Below are positions 9,089 to 19,810 of a DNA stretch of 64,000 bases, in pieces (the first letter of the stretch is position 1; each line of letters starts with the position of its first letter). The stretch is from Akkermansia muciniphila (lineage in GTDB: Bacteria; Verrucomicrobiota; Verrucomicrobiia; Verrucomicrobiales; V1-33). A program made the translations under genes and the position numbers. The stretch covers positions 1-64,000 of the forward strand of contig CALQSQ010000014.1 in NCBI GenBank assembly GCA_943333275.1. The letters run 5' to 3'. The notes under the pieces were generated by a model that saw only the letters and a program-made list of their open reading frames with translations, had not been told where the DNA came from and ran no database searches.

Positions 9089-9874
9089 CTAACCCAGCAT
9101 TTTTCGGAGGGTCATCAGCATGGTGGCCGCGGTGTTGAGGATGCGGCGGGCCGCTCCCATCCACTGATCCCCGAAGTCGTGCCAGGAAATGGTGGGCGCA
9201 GCTTGAATCAACAAGAGCGAGAGCAGGAGCAGATTGGCCAGGACGATCACGTTCAGACTGAAGATGGTGCCATTGGCCTTCAAGTCCGGCTGGTCCTTCA
9301 CGATCATCCAGACGGTGAAGGTGAAATGGAATCCCCAGGCCACTCCCAGCGCCCAGTAGCCCAGCATTTGCCAGGACAAATGAGGAAAGACCGGCCATGG
9401 CGCCGGATGACGGACGGTCAGGTCCACGTACTCGCCGACCAGCCAGAAGACAAACGCGAGGATCAGGGCGTAGAGCGGAACGAAATACGGTGACAGGGCG
9501 ATGAGCAGGTTATTTTTGTCGGTTACGATGTGTCCACCTTCCCGCGTGACGCGGAATTCGTGGACCTTGCCAAGGCAGCAATAGGTAAAGAGAGCGTGGG
9601 TGGCCTCATGACCCCAGACGTAAAGATACACCGGTCGCTCCAGCGCAAAGAACCCAATCAGCCACATGATCATCCCCAGCATGAAGAACCAAAAGGTGGA
9701 AGACCGCCAGAACGACGCCTCCATGCTGGCCCCGAAACAGGCGAAAAATGCCATGGCGGTTACGATGCACAAAGGCAGCAAAATCAACGTTCCAATCGAC
9801 CGCCAGACCGCGCTCATCGGAATCATCCACGCACCCACCGCCTCCGCCTTCATGACGTGCAGTTCCCTTTTCAT
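9089..9874 (-). CDS. multi-TM putative zinc metalloprotease (HEATH motif)
   Basis: VYLYVWGHEATHALFTYCCLG matches HExxH; several predicted TM helices; start chosen at MKRELHVMKAEAVGAW. Confidence 0.6.
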   Translation of the reverse strand: MKRELHVMKAEAVGAWMIPMSAVWRSIGTLILLPLCIVTAMAFFACFGASMEASFWRSSTFWFFMLGMIMWLIGFFALERPVYLYVWGHEATHALFTYCCLGKVHEFRVTREGGHIVTDKNNLLIALSPYFVPLYALILAFVFWLVGEYVDLTVRHPAPWPVFPHLSWQMLGYWALGVAWGFHFTFTVWMIVKDQPDLKANGTIFSLNVIVLANLLLLSLLLIQAAPTISWHDFGDQWMGAARRILNTAATMLMTLRKMLG

Positions 9875-10230
9875 GCGCCGTTCCTTTCCGGGCAGGCGCA
9901 CATTCTGACGACGCGACGGTTTCCCGCATTGATGCGAGAACTCGTAGCGGCGCTTGCTCTTGCGCTGCACGTTCCGGGTGGCCATGTGAAGGCAAAACTC
10001 TTACTCGTTTCTTAAAATTTAACAAGGGTTAAATAAATTTTTAAAAAATTACCACTCCGCAAAGTGAATTCTTAGAGATGTCCGGTGCGATCCCGGCACC
10101 ATCAAAATACCGGGGCAGTGCATCGGTGCTAAAGCTCCGGAGGCTGGGAATGGATCAAATTTGCCATGGATCGGTGCTTGTAGGCGCAGCCTCAGACTGA
10201 TAGAGGAATGTTAGCATTCCCCTCCATCCC

Positions 10231-13200
10231 ATGCACCCAGAACCCAGCCACCGGCGGCGCTATTTGGCTATTTTTACGCTCGTCCTGATGAGTCTTTCCC
10301 TGCTCCTTCGGGATGGTTCCAAACAGTCCGCCGAGCCTCTGCGGCCAGGCACCCGTGCGTTGACACACCCCCCCCCATCGAAAATAATCCCCGGGTCACC
10401 GGCTGCCATCGCTAAGGTCCGGAAGGTTTCTGCAGCAAAAGCATGGCCGATCGACTCCGAGGAAGTCTGGGATTTCAATTTGAAAGGACAGCGCAGTTCC
10501 ATCCGGCTGGCGCTGGATGAGGCGGTGTTGAGGGATGAGGAGGGAAAGGAAAAAATCCAACCCCTGGACCCTCCCGCCACGCAGCAAACGCTGCCAGCCA
10601 GACTGGCTGCATTGAAGGCGCCCGGGGGCGTGTTTCCCGTCGCTTATCTGGATGGCGAGGAGCGATCCGCCGCCTCCCGCCGGATTGTCACCCCAGATCT
10701 GCGCGTGCAACTGGCCGCAGCGGCGGCGGAAAAACTTGCGGCCCAAAATCATTTGATCATCAAGGATCGCCCGACCTATGCGCCCGGATGGGTGATCATG
10801 AGTGCGGCCGATGCCTTTGCGGCGCTGGATGCGATGGTGAATCTCCGCGACGAGCAGGCCGTGGTGTCGGCGGACGTCCTGCTGGCGGTGCAGCACAGCC
10901 TGCGGACGCTGCCCAACGATCCACTCATTGGCAGCCAGTGGCATCTGAAACGCTCGGGCACGGCCGTGGCCGGGACGGATGTGAATATTGAAACAGCCTG
11001 GAATTATCCCGCCGGCCCCGGCAGCAGAGGCTCGGGGATCCGCATTGGAATTATCGACGATGGTCTGCAGACCGGGCATCCTGATTTGACCACCAACGTG
11101 GATGTGACGAATGACAAGGATTGGAATGGAAACGACGCCGATCCCAACCCGGGAACTGGCGACGACCACGGAACCGCGTGCGCTGGCAACGCCGCCGCGC
11201 GTGGCAACAACAATCTGGGAGTCTCCGGCACGGCTCCGGAAGCTACGCTCGTGGGCATGCGGCTCATTGCTGCTTCCGTCACGGATGCCCAGGAGGCCGA
11301 GGCGATGAGTTATCTGGCGGACCTGATCGAGATTCGCAGCAACAGTTGGGGTCCGAGTGATACTGGCAGCGTGCTGGAGGGGCCCGGTCCGCTCACGCTG
11401 GCTTCACTGGAAACTGCCGTAAGCAGTGGCCGCGGGGGCCGGGGATCCGTCATCGTGTGGGCCGCTGGCAACGGCGGCGATGTGGGGGACAATTCCAACT
11501 ACGACGGTTACGCCAATTCCATTTACACCATCGCCATCGGAGCCACCGACTCCACCGGCGCGCGTTCCTATTACAGCGAGCCAGGCAGCAATGTCGTGGT
11601 CTGCGCTCCTTCCAACGGCGGGCTGGGCATCACCACGGTGGATCGCACGGGTGGCAATGGCTACAACACTGCGGCATCGCCGGGCGGAGATTACACCAAT
11701 GATTTCGGCGGCACCTCGTCCGCCTGTCCCACGGCGGCGGGCGTCATTGCCTGCCTTCTTCAGAAGAATCCCAACCTCGGCTGGCGTGACGTGCAGGAAA
11801 TCCTCATTCGCTCAGCCGCGAAATTTAAGCCGACGGACACCGGGTGGTCCAACAACGGGGCGGGATTTCACTTCAATCATGATTTTGGGGCGGGATTGAT
11901 CGATGCCACCGCCGCCATCAATCTCGCCACGGGCTGGACCAATCTGCCTGCCCAAACCTCCACCACATCCTCCCAGAGTTCCCTTTCCGTAGCGATTCCC
12001 AACAACAATGCCACCGGGGTGACCCGCATGTTTGATCTCAGCGCTTCCAGTCTCCGAGTGGAGCAGGTGACTCTGAAACTGAGCGCCACGCATTCCGCGC
12101 GGGGGGATTTGGAAATCACCCTCACCTCACCGACTGGAATGATCAGCCGGCTGGCCGCCGTGCATGGCGACACCGGGGCCAACTACTCGAACTGGACCTT
12201 CAGTTCCGTGCGTCACTGGGGGGAAATTTCCACCGGCACGTGGACTCTGAAGGTCGCGGATGCGAGTTCGACCGGCAACACCACCGGCGGCACGCTCACC
12301 GATGCTGAACTCAAAATTTTCGGGTCCTCCACGACGCCGATCAATCCCCCGCCCCTGACCCAGATTACCCAGCCCGCCGATGCGCAAATTTTCAGTCCCG
12401 GCGCATCCGTCACGATCAACGCGTCGGCCAGTGATCTCACCAGTTCAGGCGCGGCGGGCATCGTGACGCAGGTGCAGTTTTTCGACAATGATGCGCTGAT
12501 GGGCGTGGATGCCACTGCACCCTACAGCCTGGCATTTTCTCCGGCCTTGGGAAATCACGTTCTGGTCGTCAAAGCCACCGACAGCCAGGGTGCCACCGGC
12601 ACCTCGCCCACCGTGAACATCACTGTCCTCAACCAGCCTCCCGTCATCTCGGCTGTCACGCTGTCAGCCACCGGCCAGAGTTATGCCGATGTGCCGCTGA
12701 GTGTCATTGCCGTCACCGCCACGGACCCCGAAAACGCAGTGCTCACCTACAGTTACCAATGGCAATCAGGCGTCAACCAGACGGACTTCACCGACGTGCC
12801 CTCCGGAACATCCGTGACGGCTCCCGCGCTGCCCGGTCAGCTGCTGAGGTGCGTTGTTACGGCCTCCGATGGTCTTTCCAGCAGCAACACCTTCAAAACT
12901 GCCAGCGTGAATCTCCTGACTCGCCCGGTCACCACCGCGGCGGTCGGGGGCAGCTATTCCTATACGAGTGGTCTCGTGCTCCGGGGAACCGATTCACCAC
13001 TTTCGCGCCGGGCGATCATCAATGAATTCAGCCAGGGGCCGGTTGGAGGAGCTGCGGAATGGATTGAAATTCTCACGCTGCAGGCAGGCAGCCTGGCCTA
13101 CTGGGACCTCAGGGATGCAGCTGGAAACACGCTGATTTTTCTGGATGATCCCATCTGGGATAACGTCCCCGCCGGCACATTGATCGTGATCTACAACGGC

Positions 13201-15093
13201 GCTTCGAAGGACCCGCTGCTGCCTGCGGATGATCCCGACCCCGCGGATGGCCGCATGGTGATCAGCAGCACCGACGCTCAGTTCTTTGATCCACTTTCAG
13301 ATCCCTGGCTGCCTCTCGGCAACAGTGGTGATTCCATCATTCTAAACGATGAACTGGCGAACTCTGTGCATGCGGTGGCGTATGGAAACAGCACCACCGT
13401 CACTCCCAATTTGGGCAGTGTGGGCAGTGGCAAGTCTGTTTACTTTGCGGGAGACACCGATGCCAAGGCCGGGGTGGCTGCAAACTGGCGCGTCACCACG
13501 GCCCTGACTGCACGGTTCGACCGCGCCTTTTTGCCGGGGGTGACGCTGACCAGTGGCATCTACTCGCAGGATTTCAATGCCACGCCCGGCGTGGCGGGCA
13601 CCTCCTATCCTGACGGCTGGATTGCCTATGACAATGGCACTGCGGACGCGACGATGCTCGTGGGCGGCAGCACTTCGAACACCGGCGCAAATTACAATTA
13701 CGGATCGCGGATTGGTCTGCTGGGATCCAGTTCCGCGTTTGATCCCGGCTCGCTGGTTCTGGCACTGGCCAACACCTCGGGCGTCACCGGCATGAAAATT
13801 TCCTTCGATATCATCAAGGTGCGCGAGCAGGCCAGGTCCATGAATGTGAGGGTGCAATACAGCAGCACATCGGCCACGGCGGGATTTACGGATGTGGTGG
13901 GCCTGACTTACAGTTCCGCTTCCCTTGCGGAAGGCACCGTCACCTCGTTTAGCAATATCGCCCTGCCGGCGGCCATGGAAAATTCGGCCGGCACCATTTA
14001 CCTCCGCTGGCTCTATGAGACCGAGAGTGGCAGCGGTTCTCGTGACGGACTGGCTCTGGACAATGTTGTCCTCTCAAGTGCCACGGCGATTCCCGCGCTC
14101 AGCCTGCATGTCACACCATCGACGTTTGCGGAAAACCTGGGGCCGAACGCCGCCACTGCCACAGTCAGCATTCCGAGCGCGCTGGGCACGCCATTATCCG
14201 TCAGCCTGGCTTCCACAGACACAAGCGAGGCCACGCTTCCCGGCATCGTCACCATCGCCGCGGGCCAGACCAGCAGCCCCGCATTTGCCGTGGCCGCCGT
14301 GGATGACACCGACTCGGATGGTCCGCAGATTGTGACGCTTACGGCATCGTCAACCGGCTACGCGAACGGTGCCAGTGTGATTACGGTTACGGATAATGAG
14401 CCAACCGTGGAAGGAGTCACTCCGGGCCGTGTGAATAATACCGCCAATCAGACCTTCGTCACCGCGCTGCGCAGTGGCAGTCTCAATACGCCGGCCTTGT
14501 TCCGCATTGGCTTGGGCGCAGTACTGCCCGGCGGACTTACTCTGGATCCTCTCACCGGTATTCTCAGCGGCACGATTGCTCCCGGGACTCCGCCCGGTCC
14601 TTATCCAATTGTCATCGAGCGCTACAACTCCATCGGAGAAACTGTCTCCCAGGCCTACGTCCTTGCGATCACCACAGGACTTGGAAACACCTATGCGGAT
14701 TGGATCGCAAATTATGCGGTCGGGGGACTCACGGGGGTCGGTGATGATTTCGATCGCGATGGACTGCCGAATGGAATTGAAAATTTCCTCGGCACGCAGC
14801 CGACGGTCTTTAATCCTGGCCTGACGCTCGTTTCCGCGACGCCGGGTGCCATCATCTTCCGGCATTCGAAATCCAACACGCCCGCTTCCGACCTGACCGC
14901 CAGCTACGAATGGTCGGCCAACCTGAGGCAGTGGAACGCCTCCGGCAGCACATCGGGCGGCACCACCGTCCAGTTCGCCGCGTCCACGATCACCGATACC
15001 GAGGCCCCCGGCAACGATCTCATTGAAGTCACCGCGACCATCACCGGGACGCCCCGGACCGTCCTGTTTGTTCGCTTGAAGACGGTAAAGTGA
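10231..15093 (+). CDS. S8 (subtilisin-like) serine protease with P-domain, Ig-like and Calx-beta-like C-terminal domains
   Basis: Catalytic triad motifs GIIDDGLQTGHPDL, DDHGTACAG, GGTSSACPTAAGV; lamin-tail-like segment after 13,000. Confidence 0.9.
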   Translation: MHPEPSHRRRYLAIFTLVLMSLSLLLRDGSKQSAEPLRPGTRALTHPPPSKIIPGSPAAIAKVRKVSAAKAWPIDSEEVWDFNLKGQRSSIRLALDEAVLRDEEGKEKIQPLDPPATQQTLPARLAALKAPGGVFPVAYLDGEERSAASRRIVTPDLRVQLAAAAAEKLAAQNHLIIKDRPTYAPGWVIMSAADAFAALDAMVNLRDEQAVVSADVLLAVQHSLRTLPNDPLIGSQWHLKRSGTAVAGTDVNIETAWNYPAGPGSRGSGIRIGIIDDGLQTGHPDLTTNVDVTNDKDWNGNDADPNPGTGDDHGTACAGNAAARGNNNLGVSGTAPEATLVGMRLIAASVTDAQEAEAMSYLADLIEIRSNSWGPSDTGSVLEGPGPLTLASLETAVSSGRGGRGSVIVWAAGNGGDVGDNSNYDGYANSIYTIAIGATDSTGARSYYSEPGSNVVVCAPSNGGLGITTVDRTGGNGYNTAASPGGDYTNDFGGTSSACPTAAGVIACLLQKNPNLGWRDVQEILIRSAAKFKPTDTGWSNNGAGFHFNHDFGAGLIDATAAINLATGWTNLPAQTSTTSSQSSLSVAIPNNNATGVTRMFDLSASSLRVEQVTLKLSATHSARGDLEITLTSPTGMISRLAAVHGDTGANYSNWTFSSVRHWGEISTGTWTLKVADASSTGNTTGGTLTDAELKIFGSSTTPINPPPLTQITQPADAQIFSPGASVTINASASDLTSSGAAGIVTQVQFFDNDALMGVDATAPYSLAFSPALGNHVLVVKATDSQGATGTSPTVNITVLNQPPVISAVTLSATGQSYADVPLSVIAVTATDPENAVLTYSYQWQSGVNQTDFTDVPSGTSVTAPALPGQLLRCVVTASDGLSSSNTFKTASVNLLTRPVTTAAVGGSYSYTSGLVLRGTDSPLSRRAIINEFSQGPVGGAAEWIEILTLQAGSLAYWDLRDAAGNTLIFLDDPIWDNVPAGTLIVIYNGASKDPLLPADDPDPADGRMVISSTDAQFFDPLSDPWLPLGNSGDSIILNDELANSVHAVAYGNSTTVTPNLGSVGSGKSVYFAGDTDAKAGVAANWRVTTALTARFDRAFLPGVTLTSGIYSQDFNATPGVAGTSYPDGWIAYDNGTADATMLVGGSTSNTGANYNYGSRIGLLGSSSAFDPGSLVLALANTSGVTGMKISFDIIKVREQARSMNVRVQYSSTSATAGFTDVVGLTYSSASLAEGTVTSFSNIALPAAMENSAGTIYLRWLYETESGSGSRDGLALDNVVLSSATAIPALSLHVTPSTFAENLGPNAATATVSIPSALGTPLSVSLASTDTSEATLPGIVTIAAGQTSSPAFAVAAVDDTDSDGPQIVTLTASSTGYANGASVITVTDNEPTVEGVTPGRVNNTANQTFVTALRSGSLNTPALFRIGLGAVLPGGLTLDPLTGILSGTIAPGTPPGPYPIVIERYNSIGETVSQAYVLAITTGLGNTYADWIANYAVGGLTGVGDDFDRDGLPNGIENFLGTQPTVFNPGLTLVSATPGAIIFRHSKSNTPASDLTASYEWSANLRQWNASGSTSGGTTVQFAASTITDTEAPGNDLIEVTATITGTPRTVLFVRLKTVK

Positions 15094-15178
15094 GAGCGGA
15101 TCGCATGGAAAATTCCGCGTGATCCGCCGCGGGAAGGGCAGGGAGTTCAATCGTCATGCACGCCCGTTGAGTTGGGAA

Positions 15179-16483
15179 CTATTTGGATTTTTTTGTCTTC
15201 AACGTCAGGACCCCTTTGAGCGCGGTGACGGCACGTTCAAGTTGATGATCGCCGAGGTCCGCCAGTTCCCGTAGCCGGGAGCTGGATTCGGGATGGCTCT
15301 GGCGCCATTGGAAAATACGCTTCTCGTCCTGGGGTGTGAGGGTGGCGACGATGTCCGGGGTGATGCCCTTTTCGTGAATCGTCTTGTGGCTGGGCGTGAA
15401 ATATTTCGCGGTGGTCAGCCGGATGGCGGTGCCATCATTGCCAGGGATGATGGTTTGGACGGAGCCTTTTCCGAAGGTGGTTTCGCCCACGATCAGGGCA
15501 CGTTTCAAGTCCTGCAGCGCCCCTGAGGTGAGTTCGGACGCGCTGGCGCTGCTGTGGTTGACGAGGACGACGAGCGGGTAGGAGCGTGTGGGATGGGTGA
15601 GCGCCTTGGTTTTGTAGGGTGGGGGGCGGTGTTCCGCACTGCGGCCTTCGGTGGTCACCACGAGGGTATCGGGCGGGAGAAATTCGCTGAGGATATCCAC
15701 GGCGCTGATGAGGAGTCCGCCGGGATTGTTGCGCAGGTCGAGGATGAGTCCCTGCAGGCCTTTTTCCTGCAGGCCATCGAGGGCGGCGGCCAGCTCCTGA
15801 GCGGAGGGGCCGTTGAATTGCAGCAGTCTGACGTAGCCGATTTTCCAATCGCCCGTGAGGCTGGGATCGAGCAGCATGGCATCGCGCACGCTGTCCTGAC
15901 GCAGGACTTCACGGATGAGGTTGAACTCCCTGGTTTCCTTGGTGGTGGGGCGGAAAACGACGATCCTGAGGGCTTCCCCGGGCTGGCCCCTGAACAGCTG
16001 GACGATTTCCGCGTAGCCCATTTTATCCACCATGGTTTCCGCCACTTTGATGAGTCGGTCCCCCGGCATGACTCCCGCCCTTGCGGCAGGGCCATCCTCG
16101 CGAACGCTAACGATGACGAATTCATCGGCCTTGGGGCTGATGGTGACGCCCACGCCTTCGGAGGTGTTTTCCTGGGATTGCTTCATCTGTTCAAAAACAG
16201 TGGGAGCGAGAAATTGACTGTGCGGGTCGAGGTCCTCGAGAATGCCCCGCAGCGCGCTGGCGATCAGCCGGTCGTAGCCGACCTTGTCTTCATCCACATA
16301 ATTCTGGCGGATGATTTCCAGGCTGCGCGTGAGCGTCTCCATGGCCTGGTAGCCGTCAGTCACGTCGGAGACGGACTCATCATCGACGGCGGGCTGCTCG
16401 GCGGCGGGTTCTGCAGTGGGTGCCGCCGGAACCGGCAAAATCGTGCCGGCACAAATCAGGATCCAGAGGGCGATGCGTTTCAT
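15179..16483 (-). CDS. S41 family carboxyl-terminal processing peptidase (PDZ-containing)
   Basis: PDZ region GVGVTISPKADEFVIVSVREDGPAARAGVMPGD; catalytic region NHSSASASELTSGALQD...GETTFGKGSVQT. Confidence 0.92.
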   Translation of the reverse strand: MKRIALWILICAGTILPVPAAPTAEPAAEQPAVDDESVSDVTDGYQAMETLTRSLEIIRQNYVDEDKVGYDRLIASALRGILEDLDPHSQFLAPTVFEQMKQSQENTSEGVGVTISPKADEFVIVSVREDGPAARAGVMPGDRLIKVAETMVDKMGYAEIVQLFRGQPGEALRIVVFRPTTKETREFNLIREVLRQDSVRDAMLLDPSLTGDWKIGYVRLLQFNGPSAQELAAALDGLQEKGLQGLILDLRNNPGGLLISAVDILSEFLPPDTLVVTTEGRSAEHRPPPYKTKALTHPTRSYPLVVLVNHSSASASELTSGALQDLKRALIVGETTFGKGSVQTIIPGNDGTAIRLTTAKYFTPSHKTIHEKGITPDIVATLTPQDEKRIFQWRQSHPESSSRLRELADLGDHQLERAVTALKGVLTLKTKKSK

Positions 16484-16534
16484 GGCACTGACATAATTCG
16501 AAATCGGGAAATCGAAATCTAAAAATGCGATGGA

Positions 16535-17509
16535 TCACGGGGAGGCCCAGGTGATTTTGAATCCCTCCTTCCGCAGGGCCTGTGCGACATCCTCCTGCAA
16601 CTCCGCATAACTGCGCTCGCGCAGCAGATGTTTGGAAGCCGCCTGGAGGTTTTGATCCTTTGGGACCAGGGATTTGAGGAAATTCGCCGCTTGATGCGCA
16701 TCGCCCCTCCCATCCAGATGGTAAAAATAATACACCAGGAGTGCGGCGGAAGCGTAGTTGCGACGCGCAGCCCTGCCGGATTCCGCCATGGTGGCAGACC
16801 AGGTGCGTAGGTCCATGGTCATGAGTTTCTGCAACGGGACCATTTCCCAAGTCTTTCCATCCGAGCCCTGGGTCTGCAGGTAGGACTGGAGGTTTTTCTG
16901 GCGGTTGACGAAGGACATCCTGCCCCGCTCATAGGCGGCCATGCGGATGTATTCCGCGGATCCCTCCACGAACCAGATGGGGAGCCGCCCCAGCCAGGCG
17001 TTCATCATCTGGTGGGTGATCTCGTGGATGAGCGTGGCGTTGTCCGCCTCGTGGTCGAGCGTGTATTTTCTGCCGAATAGTTTCACGCCGAGGCTCTGGA
17101 GGGGGATGAGGATCTGCCGGGACGATGCGGCATAGACGGCGGCGGAGCCGGCCACTCCGCCGGCTTTGAGGTAATCGGCCTTGGTGAGGAAGAGCGTGCA
17201 GAGAAATTTCTCCCGGCCAAATTCAGGAGCCGGATTGTAATCAAGCGGCAGGGCGGCATTGGCGAGGTAGGTGGTTTCAAAGACCCGGGCAAATTCGCGC
17301 ACCACGCTGGGACCGAGCCGGGCGGGCGATCGGAACTCGTAGTGCGCTGACTGGTAGATGAATTGGCGGGCCTCCTCGTCCTCTTTGATGACGGTTATTT
17401 CCGGCACGTCATTCAGGGCCACTACGGCTGGCCAATTGGCGGCGGGAGTGGCCAGGGCTGCATGCGATGTCAGGCCGAGGAGCAGGAGAAATCGAGGCAG
17501 TAGGTTCAT
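16535..17509 (-). CDS. secreted gluzincin-like protein (DUF1570/peptidase MA-like)
   Basis: LIHEITHQMMNAWLGRLPIWFVEGSAEYI (HExxH...E). Confidence 0.7.
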   Translation of the reverse strand: MNLLPRFLLLLGLTSHAALATPAANWPAVVALNDVPEITVIKEDEEARQFIYQSAHYEFRSPARLGPSVVREFARVFETTYLANAALPLDYNPAPEFGREKFLCTLFLTKADYLKAGGVAGSAAVYAASSRQILIPLQSLGVKLFGRKYTLDHEADNATLIHEITHQMMNAWLGRLPIWFVEGSAEYIRMAAYERGRMSFVNRQKNLQSYLQTQGSDGKTWEMVPLQKLMTMDLRTWSATMAESGRAARRNYASAALLVYYFYHLDGRGDAHQAANFLKSLVPKDQNLQAASKHLLRERSYAELQEDVAQALRKEGFKITWASP

Positions 17510-17579
17510 GGTTTAGGCTCCGATGGGCCGGAGGTGAGGGCTGCGTCAGCGAGATGACTTAGCGACCGAGAATGGAAGA

Positions 17580-18956
17580 TTATTTTCCTCCCCGGATCTT
17601 GGCTTTTAGATCCTCGATGGATTCGGTCTTCACCTCAGCGGGCTGATCCTTGGAATTTGCATTCGCCTTGTTTTTCCAAAGGAAGTACCCGGTCACGCCC
17701 ATGGAGGCCAGGGCCAGGATGCTAAAAATCAGATAGAGCGGTCCGCGGCTCTTGACGGGCTGGACATTCATGGCCCGGGACTGGCTGAGTTGTCCTTTTC
17801 TGGTGGCCGTGGGGGTGGCCTGATGCACCGCAATCGGCTGGGTGCGAACGCCTGTAGGAACGGCAGCGGAAGTCCCGGTGACGAAAGGTTGCGTGGAGGA
17901 GCCGGGAGGCGGTGCGGCGGGAGCGACGGGAATGGGAATCGGTTCCACAGGGAGGTTGAGTTTGGCGGCAATCTCTGGGGGCGGACGCATGGCGACCACC
18001 GGCACGGGGGTGGTGGCGGGGACGCTGGCGGCAGGGGCCGGGGCGCTGCCGGGAGGGCGCATCGGAGCCTGAACCGCGACGGCGGGAGCAGCGGAGATGG
18101 GGCGCGTGGGCTGGCGCGGAGCTGGGCCGGCGGCCGCGCGTGGTGGAGCCTGCGTCTGCGCCATGGGCAGGGGCGGCGGCGAGAGTTCCGTGATCAAGCT
18201 GCGGGCGGCCGAGGGATTGGCCGGGCGCTTTTCGGGATTCTTTTCCAGCAGCGTCAGGAGAAATTTCACGAATTTCGGCGGCAGGTCCTTGCGGATTTTT
18301 TTCAAATGTTCCGGTGCGGCGGTTTCCCAGGCGGCGGCAATCTCGTGGGCATTGCGCCCTTTGACGAGCGTCATGCCTGTGAGCAGAAAAAAGAGCACGT
18401 GGCCCATCGAAAATAAATCCCCGCGCAGCGTGGGGGCCATGCCTCCGAGTCTTTCCGGGGCTGTGAAGAGCAGGGTTTCCGCAGGGTGGTTGGTCCGCGC
18501 TTGATTCAATCCCCAATCCGTTAATTTCACGTGCGGCCGGCCATCGGGCTGTGTGCCCACGATCACGTTCGATGGCTTGACGTCCCCGTGGATCAGTCGC
18601 AGGCGCTCACCATCGCAGAGGGCATTGATCAGCTGATTCGTTATGTCCAGCGCGGCCTTGGCGGAAATTTTCCCTTTCTCCGGATGCTGGGAAATGGTGG
18701 GGCCGGCGAAATATTCCGACACCACGCCCAGACCCGTGTCCCATTTTTCAATCCCGATGAGGTTGGCGATGTTGAATCCGCCAATCTGGCTCAACTGCGG
18801 GGCGAGTTGCTCAACCGTCTCCGGATTCAGTGCAGACGGGGCCGCACCGTCCCAGGGGATGAGTTTCACCAACACGGTCTGCTGCGTTGCAGGATGAGTG
18901 GCGCGGTAGACAGGTCCGGATTTGCTGGGACCGAGGAGGGTGCTGTCAGGATACAT
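17580..18956 (-). CDS. Ser/Thr protein kinase with Pro/Ala-rich linker and C-terminal TM
   Basis: VLVKLIPWD, LIHGDVKPSNVIV, LTDWGLNQ, APERLGG; TM YLIFSILALASMGVTGYFLW. Confidence 0.85.
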   Translation of the reverse strand: MYPDSTLLGPSKSGPVYRATHPATQQTVLVKLIPWDGAAPSALNPETVEQLAPQLSQIGGFNIANLIGIEKWDTGLGVVSEYFAGPTISQHPEKGKISAKAALDITNQLINALCDGERLRLIHGDVKPSNVIVGTQPDGRPHVKLTDWGLNQARTNHPAETLLFTAPERLGGMAPTLRGDLFSMGHVLFFLLTGMTLVKGRNAHEIAAAWETAAPEHLKKIRKDLPPKFVKFLLTLLEKNPEKRPANPSAARSLITELSPPPLPMAQTQAPPRAAAGPAPRQPTRPISAAPAVAVQAPMRPPGSAPAPAASVPATTPVPVVAMRPPPEIAAKLNLPVEPIPIPVAPAAPPPGSSTQPFVTGTSAAVPTGVRTQPIAVHQATPTATRKGQLSQSRAMNVQPVKSRGPLYLIFSILALASMGVTGYFLWKNKANANSKDQPAEVKTESIEDLKAKIRGGK

Positions 18957-19120
18957 AGGTTGGGTTGCAGGGAGATGGAGGGGGTAAGATGGAGGCACCC
19001 ACTCCTTTGGCAAAGCAAAAACCTTTTCCGCCGCACGGAAATTATGACAGGCGGATTGTGCTGCATGCCCTTGCTGACCTCTTCTTCAGAGGCAGCGAGG
19101 ACCTTCCGATGGCCTGCCCG

Positions 19121-19468
19121 CTAGCGCTGATTCGAATCAAACCAAGCGGTGAGCGTTTCCTCGATCTCCTGTGTCCTGGCTGACGGTGCAGGCGGGGATT
19201 TCGGACGCGTTTGCTGGAGGCTCTGCGAAAGTTCCAATGCCGACTGCACGGGTGACACCGATGGGGAGGGGCGCGCTCCGAAATGGAAACGGGTGGACCC
19301 CTCGGAATCGGATGGCCAAAAAGTGAGGAGCACGGTCAGGTTGATCGCGGCCAGACAGCACCAGAATCCGACCCAAAGGATGGTTCCGGCTCGGGACCTT
19401 TTTTGGGCTGGGGGGATGATTGAATAGGAGGCCGATGGGCGGAAGGGTGGGCGGTATACGTGTGTCAT
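19121..19468 (-). CDS. small single-TM hypothetical protein
   Basis: 115-aa ORF with TM TILWVGFWCCLAAINLTVLLTFW. Confidence 0.5.
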   Translation of the reverse strand: MTHVYRPPFRPSASYSIIPPAQKRSRAGTILWVGFWCCLAAINLTVLLTFWPSDSEGSTRFHFGARPSPSVSPVQSALELSQSLQQTRPKSPPAPSARTQEIEETLTAWFDSNQR

Positions 19469-19810
19469 GATGTGATATAAATGAGCTCAATTATGAAAAA
19501 TATAGCAAATAACACTTTTTTCAACAAAATATTATGAAATATACGAAAAATATCATACCGCCCCTTCCAAAAATGAGAATCGGCTTGCTTGACAGGCACT
19601 GTACCTGTGGGAGCTCTGCACTTTGGGGAGGCAGCCGAAGCTGATTTGTCGCCTGAGCGCATTTCTTTGCTGGACATACCACCATGGCGGCGGAGTCTCC
19701 AAGCTTGGGAAGACCGTTTTACCTCATGGCGGAACCATTACAGATGGTTTAATTTCGTGATTGGAAATGGCCTGAATTGAGCTTAGGATGCGGGGGAAAT
19801 CAGAAATATT

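Noticed and set aside
10078-10115. tRNA-like 3' end (ccggtgcgatcccggcacca)
   Set aside because: T-loop does not match TTCRAN, no matching acceptor 5' strand or anticodon arm upstream; could not support a tRNA or att remnant.
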